The notes under the pieces were generated by a model, which was not told the DNA's origin, did no database searches, and was given only the letters and a program-made list of their open reading frames with translations. The translations under genes and the position numbers were made by a program. Positions 1 to 14,600 of a stretch of DNA of 64,000 nucleotides are shown here, one piece after another; the first letter of the stretch is position 1; every line of letters starts with the position of its first letter. The DNA comes from Mugil cephalus. Taxonomy: Eukaryota; Chordata; Actinopteri; Mugiliformes; Mugilidae. The stretch lies in NCBI RefSeq assembly GCF_022458985.1, contig NC_061770.1:35569599-35633598 (forward strand), written 5' to 3'.

Positions 1-246
1 ATATTTTGTTGTGACTCATCAGGGTGTCCGACTGTTGTTACTTGTGTGCACCAAGGAGTGTCATTGCTATGGGGGGGCTGGGGGGTGTCTGGTCTGGTCT
101 GGTCTGGTGTAGGTGGGTGCTACATGTCTAAGTAACATCCAGGCGCAAAGGTTTCCCAGCAGAACGTTGAACTGTCACAAGATCAAGGTTCAAAAGTTAC
201 TCACTTCTGCTGTCAGCGATAGTCATATTGTTTTGGCTGATCGGTG
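1..246 (+). mobile_element. MITE fragment of the TA-flanked family (window edge)
   Basis: Shares AAGGAGTGTCATTG, the GTCTGGTCTGG run and TTTCCCAGCAGAACGTTGAA with the other copies, and ends with GGCTGATCGGTG. Its left end is outside the window. Confidence 0.75.
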
Positions 247-801
247 CATATGACCATGAATTTCCACTAAATGTATCTGCTGGATTTCTTTGGAACGCAA
301 GATAAGATAATGTCCTTTGCGGTCGGGTCCACATACTTCTTCTGTGTCACAACTCCTCTGCTTCAAACATGTTTTTCAAGACACGCAAGAAGAAAAAAGA
401 AAGAAACAGAAACGTTGACGTGATGTGTGTATTTAGCACATGACTCGTTTTGTCTCAACCTTTTTGTCCTGGTTCGAAAACTGATTTCACCGTTTGGAAA
501 ATGTCTATATGTCTTCTCAACTTAGAACCATGTATAGGGACACTTCTTTGCAGAATCCGTGTGCAGCAGTCAACATTTATATCAAATATGACCTTAATGT
601 GAGCTTGTAGAAGCCTATCAGGCCTTTTTATGGAATTTTTTTTTGCGGAAATCTGTTAACATGCTTAGTTATATTAAAAAATATCTCATCTTGTTTATTT
701 ATGGGAATATTTGCATTTGCGTGGAAATAAAGGACCTACAAAGGAATATCTTTTGGAACCACTGGTGCATCAATATCCTTTAATTTATTCCACATATATG
801 C

Positions 802-826
802 AGTATATATATATATATATATATAG
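802..826. repeat. (TA)n microsatellite
   Basis: Alternating TA run of about 24 bp. Confidence 0.9.
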
Positions 827-1299
827 TAAGCAAATCATAACAGGGTGTAAAAAGTCGTAACACAACAAGAGAAACAAAAGAAAAACTCACCTTAGTCCTT
901 CTCTACCGTCCTCTTGTTGTGTTGCAGCACCTCCTTAGGTCCTCGTCTTCTTGATCTGCACGATCTGCACGTATCCAGGGCACTGACTCCCAACACCAAG
1001 TCTGTTGTGTGTCCTCACGTCGGTGCAGACACACCTACTTTCTGTGTGTCTGCTTGTGAGCGTGGCCGTTGCAAGGGGGAAATTGCCAAATACGACCAGC
1101 ATTTATTTGAATGTGGACAGCTGATGTGCGCAGCCACACACACACACACATGGGGCCAGGTTAAGTAACACTGCCAAGTTGCGTTCATGTCAAATGAGGA
1201 TACTTTTTTGTAATTTTTTTTTTTTAAACCAAAGTAAGTGTCCTAATCGTCCACATCATCGTCAATGTCATCAGGAAGTTCAAACGCTGCTCAATAAGA

Positions 1300-1357
1300 A
1301 TTCAAAGAAACTTGCACAATATTAGGAAGGAGGTCATAATGTTGTGGCTGATTGGTG
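1300..1357 (+). mobile_element. Short MITE end fragment
   Basis: Right terminal ~60 bp of the same family, ending GTGGCTGATTGGTG. Confidence 0.65.
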
Positions 1358-2439
1358 TGCGCAACCAGTAAATCCAATGAAGTCATTGCAATGAGAGGAA
1401 ATAACTAATGTGGAGGGGGCTGTTTTTGACTCCTTACATTTTATCTTGAAAACTCTTCACCTTGTTGCCTTGTTTGGTTTTCGTGTCATTTTAAAGTTAT
1501 TTTTTTTCTTTTTGACAAACTGTATTAACACACTGGACCTAAAACAACATAGAAAAACATCAAATCCCAGTAGGAAAAAGTTATTTTTAACCAACCATTT
1601 TTGTAACTTAGAATGCAAATCTAAACCACACACAAGTTTGTCATTTATAACCGTTTCCATTAAAATGAAGAAAATGCATCGCAGATTTTTTCCCCCAACT
1701 ATTTACGACCATTTACAAAAATCAGGTGTCCCAAGAAGTAATAATGTCCAAATGTCCCAAATTAATCTGTGAAATGTCACCTCTTTCTTAGCAACCACTG
1801 CCAGATAATTTACTCATTGGTTGATGTGATGCATTTTTCCACCAATAGGACGGAGGCGTTTCATTTATTTATTTTTTTTTTTCTATCAGTTGTAGCTGGC
1901 TAGCTCTCCCCTCTTGACATGACACAATACTCAGGAAAAAGTGTGGCGCAAATTATTTATATTAAGTCTAGTTTTACTTGATCTATCAACACAATTTAAG
2001 AACCGACAGCCTGTATAGTTTGGAGTTAGCACTTAAAACGTTTAAAAGTTGAAACGGACTCGTTGAGAAGCGTCTTGATGCTAAAAAAAACAAAAAAATG
2101 TCGTGAATAGACCTAAATAATTTCTTGTACCAGGCTGTAAACATGTTTAACTATCCTGTAAAGAAGTTCTGCTTTTTAACATGGGGGGGTCTATGGGGAT
2201 TTGCTCCCTTTTTGGAGACAGTGGCCTCTAGTGGACATTAGAAGAACTGCACGTAGCCATCAAGACGGTTGTAGCAAACTTCAGAAGTAAGACGACAACA
2301 ACGGAGTGCAGATAAGTTAGAACAGATTTTTGTTTTTTTTACTTTTTCTTATTACAAAGCATATGACATAGATGACAAAACATGAACAGCATTAAAATGT
2401 GTACAAACCGAAGAGAGAACATTTCGTAATTGTAAGACA

Positions 2440-2461
2440 GTGTGTGTGTGTGTGTGTGTGT
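2440..2461. repeat. (TG)n microsatellite
   Basis: About ten TG units downstream of pelp1. Confidence 0.9.
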
Positions 2462-2540
2462 CGTGTACAAAGACGCGTGAAGCATAATGTGTACGAGACC
2501 ATTGGCTTGTTCCGGGAGATGAAACCTGCTGAGTGAAATG

Positions 2541-2546
2541 TTTAAT
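2541..2546 (-). terminator. Candidate pelp1 polyadenylation signal (ATTAAA)
   Basis: On the minus strand ATTAAA lies about 140 nt past the pelp1 stop codon. It is the common single-base variant of AATAAA. No AATAAA is seen on that strand between here and the stop, so this is the best candidate, but it is a six-base match only. Confidence 0.4.
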
Positions 2547-2686
2547 CTGTCACAGGGATGGTTTCACTTCCACGTTCCTCCTCACAGATGTGGCCATATT
2601 TCAACTGTACCTGACACGGGCTAGTAAAGAAAAAAAAACCCAACGATGGGAGTAACAACACACGATCGTCTAAGGTTGGTGAATGT

Positions 2687-5600
2687 CTAGGAGCGGTTCG
2701 ATCCAGGGGCGCCGTCCTCGTCGTCCGGTGGACAGGCGACGAAATCCGCCAACATGGAGGCCATGGTCTCCTCGGCCTGAAGGACCTGAAGGACGGACAA
2801 GACACTTTAGCCAAGGACACATGACGGATTTTAGCCTCCAGTCCCGCAAAGTCAGTCAGCACAAAAATCTGTCAGTGTGTGAAAATAACAGACCTGAGTT
2901 AACCCTCATGACCTGACGATGACAAAAGTGTCCTCTTCAAAAATGTCCTAAAAACAGCATGTCAACATAAATCTTTTAATCCACTTCAGTACTGATCACA
3001 AATATCAAAAAATATTTATTTTCTGACTTTTAACCCTTTATTCTCCAGTGGTTGTGATGGCATTGATATTTTTTTCAAAACAAAAAAAACAAAAATTTAA
3101 ATATTTTCAATAAATAAATTGAAAATGGATTTTTCTTGGGGTATTAGAGCCTTAAACATGTCAATTATTAGTAGCAACATTGATTTTAATGTTTTTTTTT
3201 GTAGTGCAATTTACTAATATTTTTTTTTATGTTGTTACCATTAAGTGTTTTCTTCAAAAACGCCCTAAAAATAGCATGTCAATATTTTTTCTACTTTTTT
3301 TTTTAGTTTTTATTTAACAGTAATCTTTTAATCCACTTCAGTACTAATCACACACACCAAACGTTTGATTATTTTCTGACTTTTAACCCTTGATATTCCA
3401 GCATTTGTGATGGCATTGAAATTACATATAAAAAACTAACAAAAAAAACAAAAACAAAACCCAAATATTGAAATATTTTCAATGATAGAAAAATTGCGAG
3501 TGGATTTTTATTTATTTACTAGAGCCTTGGATACGTTAATTACTAGTAGCAACACTGATTTTAATGGGTTTTTATTTTATTTAATTTTTTTGAATTTTTT
3601 TTTCCATTAAATGTCCTCTTCAAAAACATCCTAAAATAGTATTTTTTTAATTTTTTTTTTTTTTTACATATATCTTTTAATGCACTTTAGCACTAATCAC
3701 AAATACCCGATGTGCCCGATTAAAGACATTTCTCCTATTAAAACCCATTAAAAAAGGAATTCAAACTGGCTTTTTCCACATTCAGACTCATTCTCTGTCT
3801 TTCAAGTAACAGGATAAATGATATAGTGGAAAAATCCTAAATTACACACATGCACTCACACAGGTCAATGCAGAGATCACTATGAACCCATGTGACCTAA
3901 TGACACCTAATGACATCTCTTAGTCATAACAAACTTGGGAACTGCAAATCGAGGCAAATGTCTAGGCAGGTAAGCTAAGCTACATGGGACCATGTCGGTC
4001 TCTTCTCTTTCAGTAGCAGCGTTTCTGTTTTTTCCGCAAAATAAAAGCGATATTTCTGAAATTTCCACGTGTTTCCATTGAAAGGTTGTTTTGTAAATGA
4101 GCTGCAACTCCTGTAAAGTCTCGTCTTTTTCCACAACATCCCGTAACTCTCTTAAATTCTCGACTTCACTTTGAGAAAGCTGGGCTTCAAATTACCTGGT
4201 CACATGACCCCCAGCGTCATCTTCCGGGGACGGTGAAGAAAAAACAGTGTTTCTACTGGGGGTTCTTTGAACACTTCCATTATTGCGATATTTGGGGTTT
4301 GGACATTTCTAGGGGCCATGGAAATGCAGCAACTGTCTACGGCTTCTGTAGGAATCACCAACCCCACGACGTCACCGACCACAGTCTGACAAAATGGTGC
4401 TAAAAAAAACAGTCGCTGTATTTTCTGCTTGTATGTCAACATTTGTCAGTAGTGTTACATATTGTTGATAAGAGCGCAACTCCACCTATGAAATACAGGT
4501 TACCTGACTGAGTGCTTCATTTCCCCTTTAAACCAGTGAAGAAATCTGTAATCAGATTACTTTTCCAAGCCAACTGTGTGTGACACTGACCATAGTGATG
4601 ACGCCATATTGGCTTTCAGCCATGACGTAACCACGGTGATGACACATTTGCTCTAATTTAATTAATGTGAGGAATTATTAACCAAATTTAATATTATTTA
4701 TTATTATTATTAACTATTTCTAAGACCTTTCTTTGCAGGTAGGATACACTCCCCTAGCTTCATAAATTTACTCTCCATCTTTCTTTGATGCGTTCAGGAA
4801 ACCTCCGATATCATAGCGTTCACATTACAGGCTAACTCTTGAAGCCCTGCTTCTGGCTTTGCACATAAAAGAAAAGAGAAAGTAATTTATATTTTTACCT
4901 TTTTCTTCTCAGCACTTTGTCCTGCTTCCTCTTCCTCCTCGTGTTCCTCCTCTCTCTTCCTCTTCACTCCCACCCCCTCCTCTCCATTACTCTCCCCACA
5001 GCTTCCTTCTCCTCCTCCTTCTCCTCCTCCTCCTTCACTCTCCTGCTGCTCCGGTTCCTTGTTGTCGTTCTTCTCAGCTTGCGTCTCCTCCTGCTCTTTA
5101 GTACTTGATCCCGTTGAGGTTTCAGGATCCGCCGCCGCCGCCGCCGCCGATGTCGAGTCTCCATCTTGGACTGCGACCAACGGTTGGTCCTGATGACCGG
5201 GCGGACGGTCGTCACTCGCACCGACTTCCTGCGTAGGTTCGGACGTTAAATCCTGTAGAAAGTGGACGAAAAGTTCATAGGTTAGGTGGACGTATACAAT
5301 GGATTATATGGAACCGCTTTCATCCTTGTTTCGTCTTTGTTGTGCCATAAAAACTGAAAGTGGTCGGGCGTATTCTGCATCATTTCATGTCTTATTCTTT
5401 TATTCGTACGTTTAATGGTTAAGGTCGTCAATGACTTTTTTTATTTTTTATTTTCCAGAATCAGAATGAGCTTTGTTGATCAAGTACGGGTGCACATACA
5501 AGGAATTTGACTCCAGTCACTTTGCTCACTGGTTCAAAACAAACATATTTAAATATAAGCGTTAAAAAATATAAGCGTAAAAAATAGAAAACATAAATTA

Positions 5601-8600
5601 GACTTTCAGAATAAAATGATTAGATCTAATAGATATGAACATACAATGTTTTTCTTTAAATAGGAAGCGACGTGGCCGAGCTAAAACTGAATTCTGATGA
5701 CAGAAACAAAAACATGAAAACGAGACGGCACTTGAAGGTTCTGATTTGATAGATCGTCTGTCGCGTGATGAAATAAGGGCCATTACTCTATCTGATCTTA
5801 TTTAGGCATAGACCGTATATAAATATGGACAAAGCGTCTCCACTTCTTCTCATTGGCCAAACTTACTGTATTTTCCTGATCAGACTTGATCAGAGTCTGA
5901 GGGCGGAGCCACGATATTGATGCCCCGCCCACACTTCCTCTAGACTGATTCATATTTTCATTTAATTAACACTTCGCTCCGCTCTACCTTCCTCCACCAG
6001 TTACGAGGAAATGTTGGATTATACACTGGACTTATCTTCTCATGGGACTACTTTATGGAGCGGTTGGCATGGCAACTGGTGGTCGCCACTATGTAACATC
6101 TTGTTTCTATAGCGTCAAATAACCAACCAAAACAAAAGTTATCCAAAGTGTTTGACACCTGAACACACATGAACATTGTATTAACTACCTAAAATGACAG
6201 AAACCATCTTGGAAAAAGAATATATTTGATATGTATCACAGTTTGACCCAAGTCCCACCCACTAACATGGAGGGGGTGGAGCTTATGACCTATACTGCAG
6301 CCTCCAGCCACCAGGGGGAGCTGTACTTGCTTTGGCTTCACTTTAGAGGAGTTGTTCTTCCGTAGCTCATATATTCATGCAGCCTCCATCACGACCAGAA
6401 GTCTCATCAAAGTACTACTTTTATTTCTTTAAGGCGGCACAAATTTAAATAGTTATTATTATTGTTGCAAGTTGCAGTTTGACTAAATTTAATAATTAAG
6501 AGTTGACAAAAAGTGCAATGACTTTTCGTCGACTACTACAAAACAAAGGACTGTGTCTGAAACTTTGCCAACAAAAGAAACCGTTTAGCTGAAATAAAGA
6601 CCGTTTGAACAAACAAACTTTCCACTCCTTTCTGTTTAGACTTCCTCATTCTTGCGTTTTATCTTTAAGTCGTCAGTGTTGACAGATCAGATATTATCTA
6701 TCTATTACCTGTTGACTCGTTGCCTGCTCTGAAGGGACCGTCGGCTCGTACTCCTTGGCTCCTTGCTCCCACGGTTGCGCCTCCTTCTGCAGCAGCTCTT
6801 CTTCTTCTTCTTCTTCGGCTCCTGCTCCTCCTGCTGCCGCCGCCGCCGCCGCCGCCCCCTCCTCCTCCCCCGTCTCCTCCAACGCTCCTCCGGTGACGCA
6901 CAAGATCTGTGGCATGTTGGGGTCGTCCATCCTCTCGCCGTCCTCCTCCTCTTCCTCCTCGTCCTCCTCCTCCTCCTCCCTCTCGGGATCCCGGGCGTCC
7001 TCCTCCAGGACGCCGATGCTCTCCACTTCCTGCACGTTCATCCTGTCGTCCCCGAACAGCGCCTTGTTGGTCTGGATCTCCTCGATCCCTCCTTCCGTGT
7101 CCTCCTCCACGCTTAACCCAGACATCCGTCCCTCATCGACGGCAGCTCGAAGCGCCTTCCCCTCCTCCACCCCGGCGTCTCCCAGCTTATCCTCCGCTCC
7201 TTTCATTGGAGGCATGTCCCCATGCTGCCCCGGCTGCTGCTGCTCCTCTTCCTCCTCCTCTTCTTCCAGCTCTTCCCCTTCCTCCTCCTCATAGTCCTCA
7301 TACTCCTCCCCGTAGAACTCGTCCTCGGCTAAATCGCTCACCTCCTCCTCCTCGTCGTCGTCCATCCCTTCCTCCTCCTCCTCCAGCTCTTCGTCGTCCT
7401 CCATGTCCTCCTCGTCCTCCTCCTCCTCGTCCTCCTCGTCCGTGCTGTTGATGTTGATGACGGCCGAGTCCTCGTTGCTGGCCGGCGTCGGCAGGTGCTG
7501 GTGCAGGTTCCGTCCCTGCTGACTCAGCTGGTTCTGCAGCTGGTGCATCTGGTGCTGGAGGCCCATGGGGCCCGGCTGGCCCGCCGCCGAGGGCTGCATC
7601 AGCATCTGCTGGAGCTGGGGCCTGCCGGGCAACGAGTCCCCCAGACCACCAGGCGGAGCTGTGAGGGCGCTGTGGTTCAAAGGAGGAACTAGGGAAACCA
7701 CCGAGGCGCTGGAAGGAGGGAACGAGTTGATGGGGGTTGTGGAAGTGGTGAGGAGTGGGGAGGAAGTGGCTAGGTCGTTGGGCAAAGAGGTTCCGTCTAT
7801 CGTGGTGGTGGCTGCCGCTGTGGTGGGAACCATGGTGATGGGTTCCCCCTCCGGGAGCGCGACACCGGCTGGCAGAGCCGAGAGCATGTTCTGCGAGTTC
7901 ACGACCGCTTCGTCCTGCTGGTTCTCCATGTTCAGCATCCCCGGGGGAACGATGACCACGCTGTCGTCCGAGTCGCTCGCCAGAGAGATCTCCACGTCGT
8001 CCGCCTCCTCTTTGTCGTAGCGGACGAACACGGGCCTCTGCCCCTCCGGGTGGCCGAGGGCGACGGCGTCCGGCTGGTGGTGCGCGTTGGGGGACAGGAT
8101 CATGTCGGCCGGGGTGGGCACCTGACCCGGGAGCCCCGGGACCAACGAGAGGTGGTTCTCCAAAGAGCCCAGCAGGGAAGCGGGGCCCAGGCCGAGGGAG
8201 TGTCTGGCGGGGAAGGACGGACCAGGGGCGGGGCCTCCTAGAAGGGTCGGCAAGGTGAGTCCGGGGGCGGGTCCCTGGGAGGAAGGGAGGACTGAAGCCA
8301 TGGCGCTGGGTTTCTGGGCGAGGGACGGTAAGGGGAGCGCGATGGAGGCCGTGCGGGGGTGGAGAACCGAGTTACAGATGGTGAGTGCCTCGGCACAAAA
8401 CGAAGAGACCTGAAACGTGTGCGCACAGAGAAGAACATTAAGGCAAGAAGCCTCGATATGTACGGATGTTTCTCCTGAAACCTGGTCTACCACTAACCTT
8501 GAGGTTGCGGTCGGTGCGTCCGTTGCTGAGGATGGACACGGCGCAGGTCAGAGGTGGAGGCCAAGTAGCCGACGGCACTAGGACCAGAGCCAGCAACAAC

Positions 8601-11600
8601 CTGAGAGTTCACACAGAGAAAACAGCCTCATTATTACACCTTCGGTTTCCTTCACTTCTTCTTATACATCTACATGTGCCGATCGGTATCAAAGACGATT
8701 CAGGTGTTCTTTTGTTTAGTTTTTTTAATCATCTGATCGGTACTTTAGTAGGTTTTATCGCTGGTTATAAACAATAAAAAAAACATCACAGCCTTTTAAG
8801 ACCTTTAATATATAAAAAAACAAAACTTGAGGTTTTTGAATTCACTCAGAAATGGACAGTATTCAAAGTGTGACTCAACACTGGGAAGTTGTACTTTCTC
8901 GAGAAAAAAAAAAAAAAAAAAAAAGAGTTGCCATTACTGTAACGATGACGCAAGACCGGGGCGACCCAGGAGAAGAGAGCTGTTAGTAAAAGTAAGTCAT
9001 ACCCTTGAGATGTCACAAAGCAAACCTTCCCAGTGTTCAGCCACACTTTGAATACTGTCAACGGCCCAAACCACTGTGCTTTAACAGATCACCGGCCGTA
9101 CGTTTGGTTTCAGAGGGTTGATCTTCTCGGTTGGCCGGCGTTAAAGTTGCCAAAAGGAAGCGGAACCAACATTGCGCCACTAAACATGTCTACCGAGAGG
9201 AAGAACTTGTAAACAATGCCATGTATGTCTGCAGAGGTTGTCACAACGATGCGTTTCCTGGAGGCAAACCTTCCAGAGAGGGACAATTTGTGGGAGATTA
9301 GGGGAGTTTTATGGTGGAAAACGCAAAGTACGAGCTCCTCCATCCTCACGTTCACGCAAATCTGATATTTGGGTGAAACAGCAACAACATTAATGTACCG
9401 GCTTGTGACGGCGCTGCATCAGATACTGACCCTCGATGGGAGGCTTGACAGGGAAGTGAGATTTAAGACTTCTTAAGAACATCATGGGTTAAATTTATGA
9501 CCTATGTGAATTACCAAACATAAGGACTATCAAAATTATCCAGCAGTGTCTTGTCATACAGCTATCAACTCGACGAATGAGGAACAGAAACAGAAATGGC
9601 CGGGGTCAGAGGAGGTCATACTGTACAATCTAATTTGGGATTATCACATTTTTAAGACTTTTTAAGACCTAAATCCTGCTACACTGAGTTTAAAAAGGAC
9701 TGTGGACTGTAAACCAGACTGTTCGTTTGTCTTCGCATAGACCTGGGATATGCACCACAGCCTTTCTATAACTAGACACGGGTTTGCAATGTATGGACTT
9801 CACGGAGAAAATACTAAAAACAACGCAGAGTAAAAAAAACGAAGGACAAAAAAAAAAGATTGGATGTGGCCTAACTTTGACAGAACGATCTATCGTACTT
9901 AATCCAGTTAAATCTAGGAGAAGAGAGGGAAGCGTTATTTTTGGATCTACCATAACCTGGATGACTGAGAACCTACATGGACATATACAGCAAAGCAATG
10001 CACTTTTAAATGTCGTATTCTTTCTGTAGTTTAAGTGTAGCCCCACAGATCCCAGACAAAGAAACTCTGACTTCATCCAATGATGAGCAGTAATCATGGT
10101 GTGAATGAATGAATGAATGAAGGGAGAACCTGTATAGTTCCCTGCGGGTCAGGGCGCTGCTGTACTGCCCACTAACGCCCCCTGCAGGATCACACGCGGT
10201 ACTGCTGTTGGACTGCTGCTGCAGGCGGACACACAACGGCAGCACCACGTCATGGAGTCGCTGCGAGGCAATAAACACACGGAGGTTTATCTTCTGTTCT
10301 GATGAAACAGTGAACAAGGTGTCGGTTATGCAAAACTTTTCAGACGCTATTCACCTTGTGTACGTCATCTCTTAGCAATGTACCGCAGGTCTGTATGATT
10401 TGTCTAAGTGCTGTGAAGAAAGAGGAAGAACAAAAAAAAATAAATAAATTACACACAAGAAAAACAGGAGGTTTGATCTAAACTAAACCGAGGGCGCATC
10501 TCACACCTTTGAGGGCTGAAAGGCAAGTGTCCTGATTGGAGTGAAGGTCTCCTTTCCTCTGGAGTGGTGGTCCCACGGCGTCCATCATGACCAGCTGCTT
10601 CGTCCTCCGAGGGCCCGGCTTTCCTCCAGGAACCGGATCCGCCGAGAGGCCGGCCCGGAGCTGGAGGAAGGTAAAGGGAGTCGGTCAATAAATAAATGAA
10701 TGAATTGATGAATGAATGAATAAATAAATAAAACCACATTCACGTTGAACTCACCTTGACCGACTCCGGCCCGGGTGTGATGTCGCTGAGCAGGTGGCTG
10801 AAGAGGATGTCGGAGTGACTGGGGCTTCCCTCCAGGATGCTCGCCGAGGCGCCGGCCACCTGGACCCACAGCTCTAAGGTTCTGTACACCGACACCCGAA
10901 CCGAGCTGTGAGACCAAGGAAGGAAGAGACTTAAAACACAAATTCATCCACACACACAAAAAAATACATGACTCGTTAATTAGAGTCATCTTTGGGGACG
11001 TATTCAACGGAAAGATGGGCAAAACTTTCAGAAATATCGCCTTTATTTTGCAAAAAAATGTAACTGAAACAGGTTTTCCCGCAACCTAAAAGCCTTCGGT
11101 GCGGGATTAAAGAATTCCCTGAGGTCTGGGGTGTTTTCGTTGCTCATTTTCAGAATATCTGGCAGCAATAGTTGATATATTCCTCACATATCACAGTACA
11201 TTGGAAAAAACATTTGGATTGAAGCTGCAAGTTGAGTGGATTTGGTCACGGTGGGGCAAAGGTAGAGTTACCTGTAGGCTCGTTGTTGTCCCACACTGGC
11301 CTCGGGAACGGGCGTCCACGCAGCCAGGGTTTGAGAAAAAAGCCTCTGTAGAACAGCTGCGTACTGAACCATACCGCTACGCACCCTGAAACCCAGAAAC
11401 ATGGCTGTCAACGTCACGTCAACGCTACCTGCGTCATTCAGATGCTGAGTGAAAGATAAATTAATAGAATAGAATTAATAGAATCTAATGCAACAACAAT
11501 GAAATCTATATTCTTAACCTGAATACATGGGAACAGACAGCTGCAGATATGTATAGTCTGTATAAAAACAGGGAGCAAGTCAGCGCCATGAATAGCATTT

Positions 11601-14600
11601 AATAGCACTCCAGTAGCCAGTGTAGCCTTCTCCATTAGCTGCAGCTGAAGGTCTAATAACTTTATCTAAGAGTTGATGTGCAGCCTCCTTCGCTCCCATT
11701 TGGTGGAGTTAGCGTTAGCGGATGTTTTTTCAGATGCGTAGCAGTACTACTTAAGTTGTATTGTCACGACAGTATGGGCTGCATCTTTAGTGAAATATTT
11801 CCACAGACTTAGGGTTAGGCCTCAGGGTTAGGGTTTGTTTGCTGCAACGACCCACTGGACTCCTCACCACGTCTTCTAGGAGGCGTCCATGTTGTCATGT
11901 GATCTGCAGCTAGTTGATGTGATGCTTAAATCACCGAAACCTGTGTTGCTTTTCAGTCTGGTTACACGGTACAGAGTATTGGTACCCATCTCTAGTCTTA
12001 CCATCTTTTCTTAATTTCACCCGCTGTTTTTCTTGCCCCCCCCCCCCAAACCTCCCATATTGTGTTTCTCCTTGGTTATGTTAATATTTCTTTGCCGCAA
12101 CTCCAAAAATATGTGTGTTTGCCTCTTGCACCAACACTCCAGTTCCAAGGCTTCAAATTTAAGTTTGTTCTTTCATCCACTCTGCTCTCCAATGTTCTCT
12201 CTGGTGCAAAATCGTCATTTAAACGGGGTGACCTCCACCACTTTTGTGTCAATCGCTCATGCAAACCCACAACACATGCAATCTAGAGGCTTGCACACGC
12301 AACTTAGAGCCCCTCATTTGTCATACCTTGCTTAGTTGCTTCTCATGTTGCTGTAACTCAGGATTGCTACATCTACCACAACCCCCCTCTTCTGCCATTT
12401 GTGTGTTTGCCAGTGTGTCTGAGGCAATAGTGTAACATAGCACATGCATTGTGAGCGCTAACCCCCCGCATCACTCCCAAACCGAGTGCATTCTCCAAAA
12501 ACAATGACATTTTCTGGTATATTGTCTTTATACTTCTTTTTGCTTATGCAAATCAATACATTCTGTGTGTATTCACGACTTTGCGGAGTGGTTGCACATG
12601 CTCGAAATCATTTACTCACACTGTGATGAGCTCCGACAAGACCTCTATGGTGTTGGTGTGAATAATGGGGAGGACCAACAACCTCAAACTTCCGTCTTCC
12701 GCCATGTTCTGAGACACAAGGAGGACAAACAGAAATGGATCAGGATCGGCAGCGTTTGGCGACACGTGGCTCATTTCTATTTGGTTAGTGGTTGTGCGTT
12801 TTATGCGCTCACGATGCTCTTGGCGCTGACGGCGAGGGCTTGGCAGACCAGGTTGAGGATCGGTCTGACGGGCAGACGGACTTCTGAAGCAGGATCCACT
12901 CTGAAGAGCGAGAGAAACGTGAAAGAAAAGAACCCAATGAAGACATGAAGTGTTGGAAAAGCATCGTGGACATTAAGCTCTTTAAGATTTTGAGTTTTAA
13001 TCGTGGTTGTTGTATGATGCCAATGTACTGTATCTGCAACATTCAGTTCTTCTAAAAGTGTGTCACAGTTTGATGTTCCTCAGTTATGAGTAGGGATTAG
13101 AGATGCACCGATCCGCCTTTTTACCACCGATACCGATATCGGAGGTTTAGTATCGGGCCGATACTGATACAGAGAAACAGCGCAGAATTATGGTAATAAA
13201 CTGTAAGTTTCATTGTGTGGAAAAGACTGGGGTCATTCTTTTGTGCAAGGCAACATCAGACTTGAATTTTCTTCGATATCGGTACCGATACCGATACAAA
13301 TATCGGACCGGTGCACCCCTAGTAGGGATGGGCGATATGGGCTAAAACATTATCCTGGCTCTCATCTTACTCCGGCTTGTGGTTGTTGTTCAGATGGCGG
13401 AATAAATTAGTTATGTTGACGTCTTTAGACAAACATTGACATCGCATGTAATATTAGTTTGACAGCATTGCACCAGGTTATAGTCTGCAACCATCTGAAA
13501 ACCAGATATGCTCCAGCTACTATGATGTTATCCCAAAATATTAACGATGAAATGTCCGCACCTACAATAACATCATGGGGTTCTGTCTTTAAATTACTGC
13601 AACAAAGCACATATTGGATTTTGCAACAAATAAAGGTAAATAAAAAGGTACAGTAATAATATTGTTTTATTTCTTTTGTGTATCATGTTACGAGACATGG
13701 ACAACTGACATATTTCTTAGATTTTCTTCTTCTTTTCTTTCTACTTTCTGTAATTTTCCTGTGTGGTTATAAGCGTGTATATGTACGTATAAGAATGGGT
13801 GAACGTGTGTATGTGTGAGTATATGTATAGGTGTATATATGTGTATTTGTGTATAAATGGGTGTATTTATGCATGTATGTTGGCCATATGTGTATGGGTA
13901 CCAATTTTTTGCTGTTTTTTCTTTTTATTCTATTATGTTATTAGTCTGTTTCATTGTGTTCTTTTATGTTTACGGTCGGACCCCAGGAAGAACAGATTCA
14001 CCAAATTCCCCATATAAAACACACAAACCCTGTAAACTACCCGAAAGGACTGAGATTACTGTATAAAATATGAACACTGAACACGTTTTGGTACCTGAGT
14101 GTGTGTTTGAGCGCCAGGCAGACGGAGGTGTATCGATGCTGGAGCTGCAGCAGCAGCAGAGGATCGTTTTGGCTAAGATGAGGAAAGGCTAACTTCACTC
14201 CTGGTCCTTGACACTGAGAAGCTCCGTCTGTAGCAGCAGCCACATCAGATACACATGTAGAAAACAAAACATCGACAATGAAGATAAAACTCACCAACAA
14301 ACACCAGTTACTGAACCAGGCTTCCAACTGTGAACCATTTAAAGCGTCTAGTGTTTGGGCTTAAAGTAAATAAAAAATGTTTTTAAATCCTGAGGCTGAA
14401 CTTTTTTCTCGGGTTTGGAATTTGAGGAATTATTCGATTAGCAATTTAACTATTTTCAATTTACACAAAACACCTATAGATCATATTCTAACGCTGAATT
14501 TCAAAATTTACATCCTAACATTTAATATTCGTTGTTATGACTTTGATGAAAAAAAACCACTGGCTTGGATGACACCTTCATGAACACTCAGAAATTCTAT

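Noticed and set aside
4917..5108. Plus-strand Leu/Phe/Ser-rich frame resembling a membrane protein
   Set aside because: Antisense of the acidic, Gly-rich pelp1 exon 18.
6755..7451. Long plus-strand frames rich in Ser, Pro, Arg or Leu
   Set aside because: They are antisense shadows of the Glu/Asp-rich codons of pelp1 exon 17, whose frame matches the human protein.
13799..14066. Cys/Tyr-rich short frames
   Set aside because: They arise from a degenerate GTGTATATGT repeat in a pelp1 intron.
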